Notes under the pieces: generated by a model
Databases searched by the model: none
Told to the model about the DNA's origin: nothing
Seen by the model: the letters and a program-made list of their open reading frames with translations, nothing else
From: Candidatus Egerieicola pullicola
Lineage (GTDB): Bacteria; Bacillota; Clostridia; Oscillospirales; Ruminococcaceae
Length of the DNA stretch: 5,988 nucleotides
Direction of reading: 5' to 3'
Assembly (NCBI GenBank): GCA_018712465.1
Contig: DVGY01000115.1
Span: 1 to 5,988 of the forward strand
Made by a program: the position numbers and the translations under genes
Part shown: positions 4,968 to 5,988 of the stretch, piece by piece
Position numbering within the stretch: position 1 is the first letter of the stretch
Layout: every line of letters begins with the position of its first letter

Positions 4968-5988
4968 TTCTTTACGTGGACGTAAAAGCCGCCCGGGAGG
5001 GCAATGGGACCAAAGAAATGCCCTATAAGTACATCAACGATGCAGCTCAAGCTGCTCTGCCCGGTGATGAAATTTGGGTGGCGCCGGGCGTGTATCGGGA
5101 ATATGTGAATCCGAAACACGCCGGCCGGGAAGACGCCCGGATCACCTACCGCAGCACCCAGCCTTTGGGAGCGGTGATTACCGGAGCGGAAGAGGTAAAG
5201 GATTGGCAGTTGTATCAGGATACGGTGTGGGTCTGCCGGATTCCTAATACCGTCTTTGGAGACTATAATCCCTACACCACCTTTGTGTACGGCGACTGGT
5301 ACTTTGCCGGAAAAACCAAGCATACCGGAGCGGTGTTCCTCAACGATAAAATGATGTATGAAGCCTCCAGTTTGAAGGACTGCTTGGAAGCCAAGCCGTC
5401 GGAATGCTCCTGGGAGCCGGAATTTTCGGTGTATCAGTGGTTTTCCCAACAGGATGGGGAGGAAACGGTGATCTATGCCAACTTCCAGGGGAAAAACCCC
5501 AGGGAGGAAAAGGTGGAGATCAATGTGCGCCGGGAGTGCTTCATGCCTTCTGAAACTGGGATTGGATACATTACCGTCAGCGGCTTTCGCATTGACAAAG
5601 CCGCCACCACCTGGGCGCCTCCCGCCGCCTATCAGGACGGCATGATCGGGCCCCACTGGTCCAAGGGCTGGATTATTGAAGATTGTGAAATCAGCAACAG
5701 CAAGTGTGCTGGGATTTCCCTGGGAAAATATCTGGATCCGGACAACGACCATTATTTCACCACCAAGCACGTGAAAAGCCCCACTCAGATGGAGCGGGAC
5801 GCAGTCTGTCGGGGACAGTATCACGGCTGGCTGAAAGAAAAGGTGGGCAGCCACATTATTCGCCGCTGCAACATCCACCACTGTGAACAAGGGGGCATCA
5901 TCGGCCGGATGGGCGGGGTATTCTCCTTGATTGAGGACAACCACATCCATCACATCAACAATATGATGGAGCTGGGCGGGGCTGAGAT
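4964..5988 (+). CDS. GH120-type beta-xylosidase-like parallel beta-helix glycosidase (3' end outside window)
   Basis: The frame runs off the right edge after 341 residues. It follows the pattern of GH120 enzymes such as XylC of Thermoanaerobacterium saccharolyticum, recalled from memory: a DUF1565-like start (YVDVKAAREGNGTKEMPYKYIN), ALPGDEIWVAPGVYREYV at 31-48, FGDYNPYTTFVYGDW, TVIYANFQGKNP, VEINVRRECF from 184, WAPPAAYQDGMIGPHWSKGWIIED around 216-240, and helix repeats ending in SLIEDNHIHHINN. Known family members are about 640 residues with a beta-sandwich inserted in a right-handed beta-helix; roughly half is seen here. The catalytic Asp and Glu reported for XylC lie beyond the edge, so activity cannot be judged. 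No signal peptide is present, so it should act inside the cell on imported xylo-oligosaccharides or similar. ATG 4964 follows GGAGG by 7 nt; an in-frame ATG at 4949 lacks its own good site. Confidence 0.88.
   Translation, partial: MILYVDVKAAREGNGTKEMPYKYINDAAQAALPGDEIWVAPGVYREYVNPKHAGREDARITYRSTQPLGAVITGAEEVKDWQLYQDTVWVCRIPNTVFGDYNPYTTFVYGDWYFAGKTKHTGAVFLNDKMMYEASSLKDCLEAKPSECSWEPEFSVYQWFSQQDGEETVIYANFQGKNPREEKVEINVRRECFMPSETGIGYITVSGFRIDKAATTWAPPAAYQDGMIGPHWSKGWIIEDCEISNSKCAGISLGKYLDPDNDHYFTTKHVKSPTQMERDAVCRGQYHGWLKEKVGSHIIRRCNIHHCEQGGIIGRMGGVFSLIEDNHIHHINNMMELGGAE

Noticed and set aside
4874..5953. Long leftward open frame antisense to the GH120-like gene (359 codons)
   Set aside because: The opposite strand encodes a recognisable glycosidase with promoter and ribosome binding site; the antisense frame resembles no protein family and has no start signals.

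Overview
The window looks like part of the chromosome of a spore-forming, low-to-mid GC Firmicute of the class Clostridia, possibly a gut or plant-polymer-associated relative of the Oscillospiraceae/Ruminococcaceae. The evidence is a complete cotJABC spore-coat operon, AGGAG-type ribosome binding sites, sigma-A-like promoters, U-tailed hairpin terminators, a Firmicutes-type TetR regulator and a DUF5104-like lipoprotein. No mobile element, CRISPR array, rRNA or tRNA was found.

Layout, left to right. (1) The 3' part of an unrecognised membrane protein runs rightward to 457. A hairpin that can act in both directions (495-527) separates it from the next gene. (2) A leftward TetR-family regulator follows (529-1092, GTG start). 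Its own near-consensus promoter has a perfect 16-bp palindrome inside the -35/-10 spacer, a classic layout for self-repression. (3) A divergent rightward gene (1245-2123) encodes a secreted lipoprotein, with its own extended -10 promoter and a terminator at 2171-2220. (4) The leftward cotJA-cotJB-cotJC operon (3322 down to 2301) is preceded by an exact sigma-E-type -10 box and followed by a GAAA-tetraloop terminator. (5) A leftward BNR/Asp-box beta-propeller glycosidase (3470-4627) and a rightward GH120-type beta-xylosidase-like gene (4964 to the window edge) share a 336-bp divergent control region with one good promoter for each direction and two inverted repeats.

The genes fall into unrelated modules. 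The cotJ operon belongs to the mother-cell sporulation programme: CotJC is a manganese-catalase-type coat protein, and CotJA and CotJB are its small partners. The right-hand pair looks like the edge of a carbohydrate-utilisation locus. Neither enzyme has a signal peptide, so both probably act inside the cell on imported oligosaccharides, plausibly arabinose- or xylose-containing fragments of plant cell wall. The TetR regulator has no obvious structural target beside it except itself and possibly the lipoprotein. I did not find convincing evidence of a wholly new system. The best leads are the regulatory architectures and the divergent glycosidase pair.
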